Positions 56,103-64,000 of a DNA stretch of 64,000 bases are shown here, one piece after another. Position 1 is the first letter of the stretch. Each line of letters begins with the position of its first letter. The stretch comes from JALZKA01 sp963701205 (GTDB lineage: Bacteria; Actinomycetota; Thermoleophilia; Solirubrobacterales; 70-9): contig OY969575.1 in the NCBI GenBank assembly GCA_963701205.1, positions 868,001-932,000 of the forward strand. The letters are read 5' to 3'. Position numbers and translations under genes: made by a program. The notes under the pieces were generated by a model. That model saw nothing but the letters and a program-made list of their open reading frames with translations. It had not been told where the DNA came from and searched no databases.

Positions 56103-58322
56103 GTGACGCCGCCCGAGACAACCGCCTCCAAGCATCGCGAACTCGGACTCACCGACGCCGAGTTCGATCTGATCTGCGCGAAGCTCGCTCGCGAACCGAA
56201 CGACGTCGAGTTGGCGATGTTCTCGCTGCTCTGGTCGGAGCACTGCGCGTACAAGCACTCGAAGAAGCTGCTTTCAAGGCTGCCGACGGAGGGGCCGCGG
56301 GTCGTAATGGGTCCGGGCGAGAACGCGGGGGCCGTTGACGTCGGCAGCGGCTTCGCGGTCGCGTTCAAGGTCGAGTCCCACAACCACCCAAGCGCCGTTG
56401 AGCCCTTTCAGGGCGCCGCGACGGGCGTCGGGGGGATCCTCCGCGACGTCTTTGCGCTCGGCGCCAGGCCCATCGCGATCCTGGACTCGCTGCGGTTCGG
56501 CGAACCGGATTCGGAACGCTCCCGCTACCTGTTCGATCAGGTAGTCGCCGGCATCGGCCACTACGGCAACTCGATCGGGGTCGCAACGGTTGGTGGCGAG
56601 GTCTACTTCGAGCCCCCTTACGAGCAAAACTGCCTCGTCAACGCGATGTGCATCGGCTTCGCGCAGCGGGACGAGATGGTCCGGGCCGCCGCAGCCGGCG
56701 TGGGCAACGTCGTGGTCCTCATGGGCGCGCTGACGGGTCGCGACGGAATCGGTGGCGCCAGCGTGCTCGCTTCGGCTGAGCTTGACGAGGCCGACCAGTC
56801 GAAGCGCCCAACCGTGCAGATCGGCGATCCGTTTGAAGAGTCAAAGCTCGTCGAATGCTGCCTGGAGCTACTCGCGTCCGGCCTCTTGGTCTCGCTCCAG
56901 GATCTGGGCGCCGCGGGCCTCACATCCTCTGCTGCCGAGATGGCGTCGGCCGGCGGCATGGGGATTGAGATAGACGTGACTCGGGTTCCGCTTCGCGAGG
57001 ACGACATGGCGCCGTTCGAGATCATGGTTTCCGAATCGCAGGAGCGGATGCTCGCAGTGGTCGAGCCCGGCAAGGTGGACGCGGTGGTCGCGATCTGCGA
57101 GAAGTGGCAGGTCGGTCCGGCGCCAATCGGCAAAGTCACCGACTCCGGACTGTTTCGAGTCCTGCGCGGCGAGGATGAGGTGGGCTCGATGCCGATAGTT
57201 GCGCTGGTTGACGATTGCCCGCTTTATGACCTCGACCCGGTCGAGCCAGCGGGCTGGATCTACGGCAACGAGGCGACGCTCGACACCGACGACCCCGCCG
57301 AGATCCTTCGCGCGCTGCTCGGGTCAGCCAATATCGCGTCCAAGCGCTGGGCCTTCGAGCAGTACGACTCGATCGTCGGTTCGCGGACCGTCCGGCGCCC
57401 TGAATCCGCCGATGCGGCAGTCCTGGCCCTGCCCGAGGCCGACTGCGCGATTGCGGCGGCGATTGACGGCAACGGTCGCCGGGTTGCTTGCGACCCATAC
57501 ACCGGCACGATCGAGGCCGTCCTTGAATGCGCCCAGAACTTGGCCTGCGTTGGCGCGGAACCGCTCGGGCTCACCAACTGCCTCAACTTCGGCAACCCCG
57601 AAAAGCCCGCGGTCGCCTGGCAACTCGACAGGTCGGTCGCGGGCTTGGCGGACGCCTGCAACGCCCTGGTGATCCCGGTGGTCGGTGGCAACGTCTCGCT
57701 GTACAACGAGACGGACCGGGGGCCGATCTACCCGACTCCGGTGGTCGGGCTCGTTGGTGAGCTGCCCGACCCGCGGCATGCCGGAGGGCTCGCTCTGACA
57801 GCAGGGGACGGGATCGCACTCGTTGGTCCGTTCGCACCTTCGCTGGCCGGATCCGAGTTGGCCAAGCAGCGGGGCGAGCTTGGGCCCGGCCTACCGCAGG
57901 TTGACATCGACGATCACCGGACGGCGCTCAGCTTTGTTCGCAATGCCGTCCGCGCTGGCGCGGTGTCGGCGGCGCACGATGTCTCTGACGGCGGCATCGC
58001 ATGCGCACTGGCGGAGATGGCGATTGCGGGCGGCGTCGGTGCCCGCATCGACCTCGACGCACTGCTGCGAAGCCGAAACTCCAGTCCCGAGGAGGCGCTG
58101 TTTGGCGAGGGCCCGGGCGGCTATCTGCTGGCGGGGCCCGAGGATTCGCTGCGCGAACTCTTGACGGGCGCCCGGGATGCAGGAGTTGACGCCTGGTTCG
58201 TGGGCACGGCGGAGGGCGATCGGCTCGAGATCTCATCCGAACACCTCGAGCCAACCCTGACGGTCGCGGAGGCCGCCGATTGCTGGCGCTCGCTGGCCGG
58301 TCGTATGGAGTCCGACGCTTGA
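56103..58322 (+). CDS. purL: FGAM synthase large subunit PurL
   Basis: The protein (739 residues from 56103) is the small-type PurL: SLLWSEHCAYKHSKK at the start, VAFKVESHNHPSAVEPFQGAATGVGG (split), GDPFEESKLVECC and a late SAAHDVSDGGIACALAEM. It makes FGAM from FGAR with ATP and ammonia from PurQ. A TAGGCT box lies at 56088-56093; it is 9 nt from the GTG at 56103 but only 3 nt from the GTG at 56097, so the later start is preferred. Confidence 0.95.
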   Translation: MTPPETTASKHRELGLTDAEFDLICAKLAREPNDVELAMFSLLWSEHCAYKHSKKLLSRLPTEGPRVVMGPGENAGAVDVGSGFAVAFKVESHNHPSAVEPFQGAATGVGGILRDVFALGARPIAILDSLRFGEPDSERSRYLFDQVVAGIGHYGNSIGVATVGGEVYFEPPYEQNCLVNAMCIGFAQRDEMVRAAAAGVGNVVVLMGALTGRDGIGGASVLASAELDEADQSKRPTVQIGDPFEESKLVECCLELLASGLLVSLQDLGAAGLTSSAAEMASAGGMGIEIDVTRVPLREDDMAPFEIMVSESQERMLAVVEPGKVDAVVAICEKWQVGPAPIGKVTDSGLFRVLRGEDEVGSMPIVALVDDCPLYDLDPVEPAGWIYGNEATLDTDDPAEILRALLGSANIASKRWAFEQYDSIVGSRTVRRPESADAAVLALPEADCAIAAAIDGNGRRVACDPYTGTIEAVLECAQNLACVGAEPLGLTNCLNFGNPEKPAVAWQLDRSVAGLADACNALVIPVVGGNVSLYNETDRGPIYPTPVVGLVGELPDPRHAGGLALTAGDGIALVGPFAPSLAGSELAKQRGELGPGLPQVDIDDHRTALSFVRNAVRAGAVSAAHDVSDGGIACALAEMAIAGGVGARIDLDALLRSRNSSPEEALFGEGPGGYLLAGPEDSLRELLTGARDAGVDAWFVGTAEGDRLEISSEHLEPTLTVAEAADCWRSLAGRMESDA

Positions 58323-58666
58323 GACGCGGCGGGCTCGAAGTTTGGGTTGACGTCCCCACGGATCCGGTCGAGCGGGCGTCGATGCGGCGCCAGGTGAACC
58401 TGATCGCGGTTGTAGCGATCGTCGACGTCTTCCTGCTCATCCCACTGCTCTGGGCCGCGATTGGGGACCGCGAATCCGTGATCTCGATCCTGGGCCCAAT
58501 TCACGGAGCGGGGTTCGTGGTCCTGCTGGCGCTGGTCATCCGGGGCGTTGGCAACAACCGCTGGGGTTGGTGGTGGCCGCTGCTGGTCGCGATTACCTTC
58601 GGGCCGATCGGATCCCTGATCGGGGATCTGGTGGTGCGGCGCGAGATCGACAGCGCTTCGGCCTAG
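58319..58666 (+). CDS. DUF3817-type membrane protein
   Basis: The 115-residue protein has three hydrophobic helices: LIAVVAIVDVFLLIPLLWAA, ILGPIHGAGFVVLLALV and WWWPLLVAITFGPIG. The GPIHG motif fits DUF3817. The TTG start overlaps the purL stop (TTGA), so it is cotranscribed. Function unknown. Confidence 0.7.
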   Translation: MRRGGLEVWVDVPTDPVERASMRRQVNLIAVVAIVDVFLLIPLLWAAIGDRESVISILGPIHGAGFVVLLALVIRGVGNNRWGWWWPLLVAITFGPIGSLIGDLVVRREIDSASA

Positions 58667-58784
58667 CCGTGGCCCGCGCACACGATGCCGTTTCCGGCCG
58701 AGCGCAGCCGGGCTCGCTGCTACCTTTGCAACTCAGGCAAACGCCTGCCTCGCCAGTCTCGATCCCAGGCTAAAGCGAAGCCCG

Positions 58785-60254
58785 ATGAGCTCATCCATGC
58801 GGTTCGATCAAGACCGCTCCCGGGACCTAGGTTCCGACCGTGACGGCCCGCGCGACGAGTGCGGTGTCTTCGGCGTGTACGCGCCCGACCAGGAGGTCGC
58901 GAAGCTCGCCTACTTTGCGCTTTACGCGCTCCAGCACCGCGGCCAGGAGTCGGCCGGAATCGCGACTGGAGAGGGCGGCCACATCACGACCCTGCGCGAT
59001 ACCGGCCTTGTGTCTCAGGTATTTGACGAGGAGAAACTGCGGGCGCTCGACGGGGATATGGCGATCGGCCACGTTCGCTACTCGACCACCGGTGGTGCGT
59101 CATGGGAGAACACACAACCGGTCTGGCGCGACGACGGCCGCGAAGTCGCACTGGCGCACAACGGCAACCTGACCAACGCCGTCCAGCTCTACAACGAGCT
59201 TGTCGCCGGCGGCGTCAGCTTCCGCGGCACATCCGACTCGGAGATCATCGCCGCATTGATCTCCGTCTCGCCCGAACGCCCGATCGAAAATGCTGTCGAG
59301 GCCGTCATACCGCGGCTGCGCGGGGCGTATTCCACCGTGGTGATGACCAAGCGCGCGATCGTGGCCTTCCGCGACCCCTACGGCGTGCGGCCGCTATCGC
59401 TTGGCAAGCTCGGTGACCAGTACTGCGTGGCGTCAGAGAGCTGCGCCTTCGACATCATCGGCGCCGAACTTGTTCGCGAGGTCAACCCAGGCGAGCTGAT
59501 CTCGATCGGGGAGCGTGGACTCGAGTCCCGCCAGGTCATCGAACCCACCCGTCTGGCCCACTGCGTTTTTGAACACATCTATTTCTCCCGCCCTGACTCG
59601 CGAATGGAGGGCCGAGTCCTCCAGGAGGTACGCGGCCGCATGGGCGAGATCCTCTGGCGCGAGTCGCCTGTTGACGCCGACTTGGTGATCGCCGTTCCCG
59701 ACTCGGGCAATCCTGCTGCCACGGGGTTCGCGCGGGCTGCAGGCCTGCCCAAGGACGACGGCCTGATCAAAAACCGCTACGTGGCCCGAACGTTCATCCA
59801 GCCCGGCCAGGAGCTGCGCAAACACGGCCTGCGGATGAAGTTCAACCCGCTGCCGGAGATTCTGGCCGGCAAGCGCGTGGTGGTGGTCGATGACTCGATC
59901 GTGCGTGGCAACACGACGCGGCAGATCGTTGGGATGCTCCGCGATGCGGGCGCCACGGAGGTGCACTTGCGGATCTCGGCGCCCCCCATTCGCAACCCCT
60001 GCCATTACGGCGTTGACATGTCAACCCGCGAGGAAATGATCGCCCACAACCGCACCGAGGCGGAGGTCGCCACAGAATTGAAGGCCGACTCGCTTGCCTA
60101 TCTCTCACTCGACGGCGTCTACGAGGCGGTCGGCACCCCGCGCGCCTCGCACTGCGACGCGTGCTTCACCGGCGACTACCCACTCGGCAAGGGCGACGCT
60201 GACGCCGACGGCAAGTTCGACCTGGAGATGCTCTCCACCACACCTTCGGCGTGA
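58785..60254 (+). CDS. purF: Amidophosphoribosyltransferase
   Basis: The 489-residue protein has a 25-residue propeptide before the N-terminal nucleophile C26 (DECGVFG), the glutaminase motifs HRGQESAGI and GTSDSE, and the PRPP loop VVVVDDSIVRGNT. Late cysteines (RNPCHYG, HCDACFTGDYP) suit the Fe4S4 form of Bacillus-type PurF. First committed step of purine synthesis. The 118-bp space upstream has a TACCTT box at 58721-58726. Its stop overlaps recQ by 4 bp. Confidence 0.95.
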   Translation: MSSSMRFDQDRSRDLGSDRDGPRDECGVFGVYAPDQEVAKLAYFALYALQHRGQESAGIATGEGGHITTLRDTGLVSQVFDEEKLRALDGDMAIGHVRYSTTGGASWENTQPVWRDDGREVALAHNGNLTNAVQLYNELVAGGVSFRGTSDSEIIAALISVSPERPIENAVEAVIPRLRGAYSTVVMTKRAIVAFRDPYGVRPLSLGKLGDQYCVASESCAFDIIGAELVREVNPGELISIGERGLESRQVIEPTRLAHCVFEHIYFSRPDSRMEGRVLQEVRGRMGEILWRESPVDADLVIAVPDSGNPAATGFARAAGLPKDDGLIKNRYVARTFIQPGQELRKHGLRMKFNPLPEILAGKRVVVVDDSIVRGNTTRQIVGMLRDAGATEVHLRISAPPIRNPCHYGVDMSTREEMIAHNRTEAEVATELKADSLAYLSLDGVYEAVGTPRASHCDACFTGDYPLGKGDADADGKFDLEMLSTTPSA

Positions 60255-61807
60255 GCGCGGAACTCGGTGAAGCGCTCCGGCGCCACTTTGGCCATCCGGG
60301 CTTTCGCCCTGGCCAGGAGCGTGCGGTAGAGGCGGCGACCGCGGGGCGCGACGTCCTGCTCGTAATGCCTACCGGCGCCGGCAAGTCGCTTTGTTACCAA
60401 CTCCCGGGCCTGGAGGACAAGGAGCGATTGACGGTGGTTGTTTCCCCGCTCGTATCGCTGATGCAGGATCAGGTGGACGGCCTCGCGATCGATGTAGCGG
60501 GATTGTCGGAGCGCCGGGCAGAACTGATCAACGCCCAGCGCGACCCTGCCGACAATGCCGAGTCGCTACGACGCGCCCTGGCCGGCGAGGCGCGCCTGCT
60601 CTACATCGCGCCTGAGCGCTTCTGGCAGCCCGGATTTGGCGAGCGGCTGAAGGGCAAGGTCGGCATGTTCGTGGTGGATGAAGCCCATTGCGTCAGCCAA
60701 TGGGGGCACGACTTCCGGCCTGAGTACTTCAAGCTCGGCGAGGTGGCGAAGCGGTTGGGCGCACGGTCGATCTTCGCCTGCACCGCAACCGCGACGCCCC
60801 GTGTTCAGGAAGACATCATCCGTCGCCTTGGCTTGCGCGACCCCGAACGAATCGCGACCGGCTTTGAGCGTCCCAACCTCTCCTACGACGTGGTCACGGT
60901 CGGTTCGGAGCGCTCGCGCGAACGCGCGCTGACGGCGCTCCTCTCAGAACCCGGGGCGCTGCCGGCGATCGTGTATTCAGGCACGCGCAAGCGCACCGAG
61001 GCAACCGCCGGGCGGCTCAGTAAGGAGTTGGGAGAGCGGGTGCCCGCCTACCACGCCGGGATCGAGCGCGATGAGCGAGCCGAGGCACAGCGCGCGTTCA
61101 TGTCCGGGGACGCACCCGTTGTGGTGGCCACCAACGCGTTCGGGATGGGCGTTGACAAGGCCAATGTGCGCACCGTCGTCCACGAAGCGGTGCCGTCCTC
61201 CCTCGAGGCCTACTACCAGGAGGCCGGCAGGGCCGGCCGGGACGGATTACCTTCGCGATGCGTCCTGTTGGCGCTCAACCAGGACAAGGGACTGCACGTC
61301 TTCTTCATCAATCAAGCGGAGGAGGGCGACGCCAAGACGCAGGGTTGGGCGAACTACCGCGCGATTTGGTCGTTCGTCGAGGATGAGCGCTGCCGCCGCG
61401 AGGCAATCCTGCGTCATTTCGGCGACAAGACAAGTCCCGTTGCCCAAGGCCGCTGCTGCGATTTCTGCGACGAGCCCTTGGCGATAGCGGCGGCGCCTCC
61501 GCCCCGGCGTGCCACCACCTCAGCTTCCGCCGACGGCGATCAGGGGCTTGAGCAAGCGATCGTCGAGGTCGTCGTTACCGCCGTCCCCTCGGTTGGCCGC
61601 ACCCGCGTTGTCGAGATCCTGCGGGGTGGCAAGTCCAAGGTGATCGCCAAGTACTCCTACGACGAGTTGCCCTATTACGCGGCGTATCGCGATTGGAGCA
61701 ACGCCGAGGTCCTGGCCGAAGTTGACGCACTGATCGAAGCGGGCCGGCTGCGCTCGACGGGTGGCCGATTCCCAAAGCTGGTGGCGGTCGAGGCGGAGGC
61801 GGCGTGA
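60251..61807 (+). CDS. recQ: RecQ-family ATP-dependent DNA helicase
   Basis: The 518-residue protein has the SF2 helicase motifs MPTGAGKS (39-46), VSPLVSLMQDQ, DEAHC (143-147), AFGMGVDKANV and QEAGRAGRDGLPS, and a zinc-site region with GRCCDFCDEP. The C-terminal winged-helix domain is short and an HRDC domain is lacking. It sits inside the purine operon, with 4-bp overlaps on both sides (purF, purN). Confidence 0.92.
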   Translation: MSAELGEALRRHFGHPGFRPGQERAVEAATAGRDVLLVMPTGAGKSLCYQLPGLEDKERLTVVVSPLVSLMQDQVDGLAIDVAGLSERRAELINAQRDPADNAESLRRALAGEARLLYIAPERFWQPGFGERLKGKVGMFVVDEAHCVSQWGHDFRPEYFKLGEVAKRLGARSIFACTATATPRVQEDIIRRLGLRDPERIATGFERPNLSYDVVTVGSERSRERALTALLSEPGALPAIVYSGTRKRTEATAGRLSKELGERVPAYHAGIERDERAEAQRAFMSGDAPVVVATNAFGMGVDKANVRTVVHEAVPSSLEAYYQEAGRAGRDGLPSRCVLLALNQDKGLHVFFINQAEEGDAKTQGWANYRAIWSFVEDERCRREAILRHFGDKTSPVAQGRCCDFCDEPLAIAAAPPPRRATTSASADGDQGLEQAIVEVVVTAVPSVGRTRVVEILRGGKSKVIAKYSYDELPYYAAYRDWSNAEVLAEVDALIEAGRLRSTGGRFPKLVAVEAEAA

Positions 61808-62427
61808 GCATGCGTATCGCGGTGCTCGCGTCGGGGACCGGCTCGAACCTGCAGGCGATTCTCGACCAACTCCACGGCCAAAACGGAATCGAAGTCGTCG
61901 CCGTTGCCTCGGACCAGCCCGGGGCAATGGCGCTTGAGCGGGCGCGGGGTGCGGGGGTCGAGACGATGTCCTTTCCGGCGGCGGACTTCGCCGATCGCGA
62001 AGCGCGTGACCTGGCAATGGCCGACTGGCTCGAGGAACAGGGGACCGGGCTGCTGGTCCTCGCCGGATACATGCAACTGCTCGCCGGGGACTTCATAGCC
62101 CGGTTCGAGAACCGGATCATCAACGTCCACCCGGCGCTGCTGCCATCGTTCACCGGGCTTGATGCGGTGGGCCAGGCGCTCGACTACGGAGTTCGCATCA
62201 CCGGGGTCACGGTTCACTTCGTCGATGAGGGCATCGATACGGGCCCGGTGATCCTTCAACGCGAGGTCGCGATCCCCGCCGACCGCAGCCGAGCGGCCTT
62301 GGAGGACGCGCTTCATGCGGTCGAGCACGTTCTGTTGCCGGAGGCGATCACGCTGATCGCGGCGGGCCGAATCAGCTTCGACCCCGCGAACCCGCGGATC
62401 GTGCTGATCGCGCCCGACCTCACATAG
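61804..62427 (+). CDS. purN: Phosphoribosylglycinamide formyltransferase
   Basis: The 207-residue protein has RIAVLASGTGSNLQAIL, LAGYMQLL, NVHPALLPSFTG (the catalytic NxHPxLLP) and GVTVHFVDEGIDTGPVI. It formylates GAR with 10-formyl-THF. The GTG overlapping the recQ stop is taken as start; the ATG at 61810 is equally possible. Confidence 0.94.
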   Translation: MSMRIAVLASGTGSNLQAILDQLHGQNGIEVVAVASDQPGAMALERARGAGVETMSFPAADFADREARDLAMADWLEEQGTGLLVLAGYMQLLAGDFIARFENRIINVHPALLPSFTGLDAVGQALDYGVRITGVTVHFVDEGIDTGPVILQREVAIPADRSRAALEDALHAVEHVLLPEAITLIAAGRISFDPANPRIVLIAPDLT

Positions 62428-62430
62428 ACT
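62425..62430 (+). promoter_or_regulatory. -10 box TAGACT, leaderless start of purH
   Basis: TAGACT ends 8 nt before the ATG at 62439. Its first bases coincide with the purN stop codon. Confidence 0.5.
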
Positions 62431-62438
62431 CCGGCGCG

Positions 62439-64000
62439 ATGCCCGATGAGATGGTCACGGAGGCTGAGGCCACGGAGGGAGGTGCGCCTCCGTCGGGCGA
62501 GCCCGTCCGTGTTCGCAGGGCTCTGATCAGCGTCTCCGACAAGACCGGAGTCGTCGATTTCGCCCGCAGCCTGAACGAGCTCGGAGTGGAATTGCTCTCG
62601 ACCGGAGGCACCGCCGCGGCGATCCGCGAGGCCGGCATTCAGGTCACTGACGTCGCCGAGTTCACCGGCCAGGACGAGATCCTCGGTGGCCGGGTCAAGA
62701 CCCTGCACCCACGTCTGCACGCCGCGCTCTTGGCCAAGCGGGATGATCCTGAGCACCTCAGGACGCTTGCGGACGAGGGGATCGAGCCGATCGATCTGGT
62801 CTGCGTGAACCTGTATCCGTTCCAGCAAACGGTCGCCCGCTCTGACGTGACCGAGGCTGAGGCGGTCGAGAACATTGATATCGGTGGGCCGACGATGATC
62901 CGCGCAGCGGCCAAGAACCACCACTTCGTCGCCGTGGTCGTCAAGCCGGAGAGCTACGACGCCGTGCTGGCCGAGATGGAGGCGTCCGACGGACGGATAT
63001 CTGAGGAGACGCGCCACTGGCTGGCGAATGAGGCCTTTGCCGATATCGCCGGATACGACGCTGCGATCAGCCGCTGGTTCGGCCTGCGCTACGAAACGTT
63101 CCCGCAGCACTGGGTGTTTGCCTACGAGAAGTTCCTCGACCTCTCCTACGGCGAAAACCCCCACCAAAAGGCGGCGCTCTATACCGAGACCGGCGCGCGA
63201 TCACACGTGCTGGCCCGAATCGCGAAGCTCCACGGGCGCGCCCTGTCGTTCAACAACGTCCTCGACCTTGACGCGGCCGCAAAGCTGCTGGCTGAGTTCG
63301 AGGAGCCGGCGGCGGTGATCGTCAAACACAACAACCCGTGCGGGGCGGCGGTTGCGGGCGATATTGCCGAGGCCTACGAGAAGGCGCTTGCCTGCGATCC
63401 GCTGTCCGCCTTTGGCGGCGTCATCGCGCTCAATCGCCCAGTCGACAAGGCCCTCGCCGAGCGCCTGCACGAAAACTTCATCGAGGTCCTGGTGGCCCCC
63501 GGCTTCGACGACGACGCGCTCGAGGTGCTGACCCAAAAGGAAGCCGTGCGCATCCTCCACAACACCGAGAAGCGCGAGCCTGAGCCGCGCGAGCGCGACC
63601 TCAAGCGGGTGCGTGGAGGGCTCTTGGTTCAAACGCCCGACCTCATCTCGGAAAGCCGCGGCGCGATGCGGATCGCAAGCTCGGCCGAGCCTTCGGAGGA
63701 TCAGTGGAGCGACCTGCTCTTCAGCTGGAAGGTGGGCAAGCACGTGCGCTCGAACGCGATCGTAATCGCAAAGGACGGCGCAACCCTGGGGATCGGCGCC
63801 GGGCAGATGAGCCGGGTGGATTCCGTGCGGATCGCAATCGACAAGGCGCGGGACGCCCGCGGCACGGATGCAGATGCGCTCCTTACGGGGTCGGTCATCG
63901 CATCCGATGCCTTCTTCCCCTTCCCCGACGGCCCGCAGATGGGCATCGAGGCCGGCGTTGCCGCCTTTATCCAGCCCGGCGGCTCGAAGCGCGACGCCGA
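62439..64000 (+). CDS. purH: Bifunctional PurH (AICAR formyltransferase/IMP cyclohydrolase), 3' end outside window
   Basis: About 520 codons are present, open to the last base. After a roughly 25-residue Glu/Gly-rich tail comes the MGS-type IMP cyclohydrolase domain (RALISVSDKTGVVDFAR, LLSTGGTAAAI, GGRVKTLHPRLHAALLA, NLYPF). The AICARFT domain follows with YGENPHQKAALY, IVKHNNPCGAA, CDPLSAFGGVIALN and VGKHVRSNAIV. Both steps complete IMP synthesis. Little more than the C-terminal end should lie beyond the window. Confidence 0.95.
   Translation, partial: MPDEMVTEAEATEGGAPPSGEPVRVRRALISVSDKTGVVDFARSLNELGVELLSTGGTAAAIREAGIQVTDVAEFTGQDEILGGRVKTLHPRLHAALLAKRDDPEHLRTLADEGIEPIDLVCVNLYPFQQTVARSDVTEAEAVENIDIGGPTMIRAAAKNHHFVAVVVKPESYDAVLAEMEASDGRISEETRHWLANEAFADIAGYDAAISRWFGLRYETFPQHWVFAYEKFLDLSYGENPHQKAALYTETGARSHVLARIAKLHGRALSFNNVLDLDAAAKLLAEFEEPAAVIVKHNNPCGAAVAGDIAEAYEKALACDPLSAFGGVIALNRPVDKALAERLHENFIEVLVAPGFDDDALEVLTQKEAVRILHNTEKREPEPRERDLKRVRGGLLVQTPDLISESRGAMRIASSAEPSEDQWSDLLFSWKVGKHVRSNAIVIAKDGATLGIGAGQMSRVDSVRIAIDKARDARGTDADALLTGSVIASDAFFPFPDGPQMGIEAGVAAFIQPGGSKRDA

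Overview
The window is about 64 kb of GC-rich bacterial chromosome packed with genes, many of them joined by 4-bp ATGA/GTGA/TTGA overlaps. HspR with HAIR-like operators, phosphatidylinositol-type lipid synthesis, frequent GTG and TTG starts and many apparently leaderless genes (a TANNNT -10 box 6-9 nt before the start codon) point to the phylum Actinomycetota. A deep-branching class such as Thermoleophilia (Solirubrobacterales-like) is my best guess; this is inference, because there is no rRNA marker. I see no mobile elements, CRISPR arrays, phage genes or rRNA.

Layout. 1-7 kb: the end of a cell-wall-binding-repeat protein, two paralogous lipoproteins, a Kef/NhaP-type antiporter, a fatty acid hydroxylase, a 3-hydroxyacyl-CoA dehydrogenase and a CNNM/CBS membrane protein. 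7-13 kb: a decarboxylase plus agmatinase pair (a probable putrescine route), a flavodoxin-fold reductase, an enolase-superfamily enzyme and ferritin. 13-20 kb: tRNA-Asp, a GGDEF-EAL regulator, two hydrolases, tRNA-Val, tRNA-Glu next to lgt, argF and a nuclease-like EEP protein. 20-31 kb: an RlmD-type RNA methyltransferase, an F420/flavin oxidoreductase, a divergent uracil-DNA-glycosylase-like protein, a glycosyltransferase-PHP fusion, inositol-phosphate synthase with a CDP-alcohol phosphotransferase and an AUR1/PAP2-like protein, endonuclease III, a secreted EEP protein and a cytochrome c.

31-42 kb holds the heat-shock genes dnaK-grpE-dnaJ-hspR and, separately, clpB; both dnaK and clpB are preceded by HAIR-like inverted repeats. 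Around clpB lie two small clusters, each built on a QueC-like PP-loop protein. One (36.8-39.1 kb) pairs it with a methyltransferase and a cupin. The other (41.7-45.9 kb) pairs a degenerate PP-loop paralogue with a KamA-like radical-SAM aminomutase, next to a TauD-type dioxygenase and a sulfotransferase. These clusters are the best candidates here for an undescribed pathway.

46-64 kb is a long purine-biosynthesis region in the order purD, purE, purB, purC, purS, purQ, purL, purF, purN, purH (the last cut by the window end). It is interspersed with a polysaccharide pyruvyltransferase, a GT2 glycosyltransferase, a P450, a second sulfotransferase, DUF2277 and DUF3817 proteins, and recQ. purM and purK are not in the window. 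No stretch longer than 300 bp lacks a gene; the longest gap (16835-17099) holds only a hairpin.
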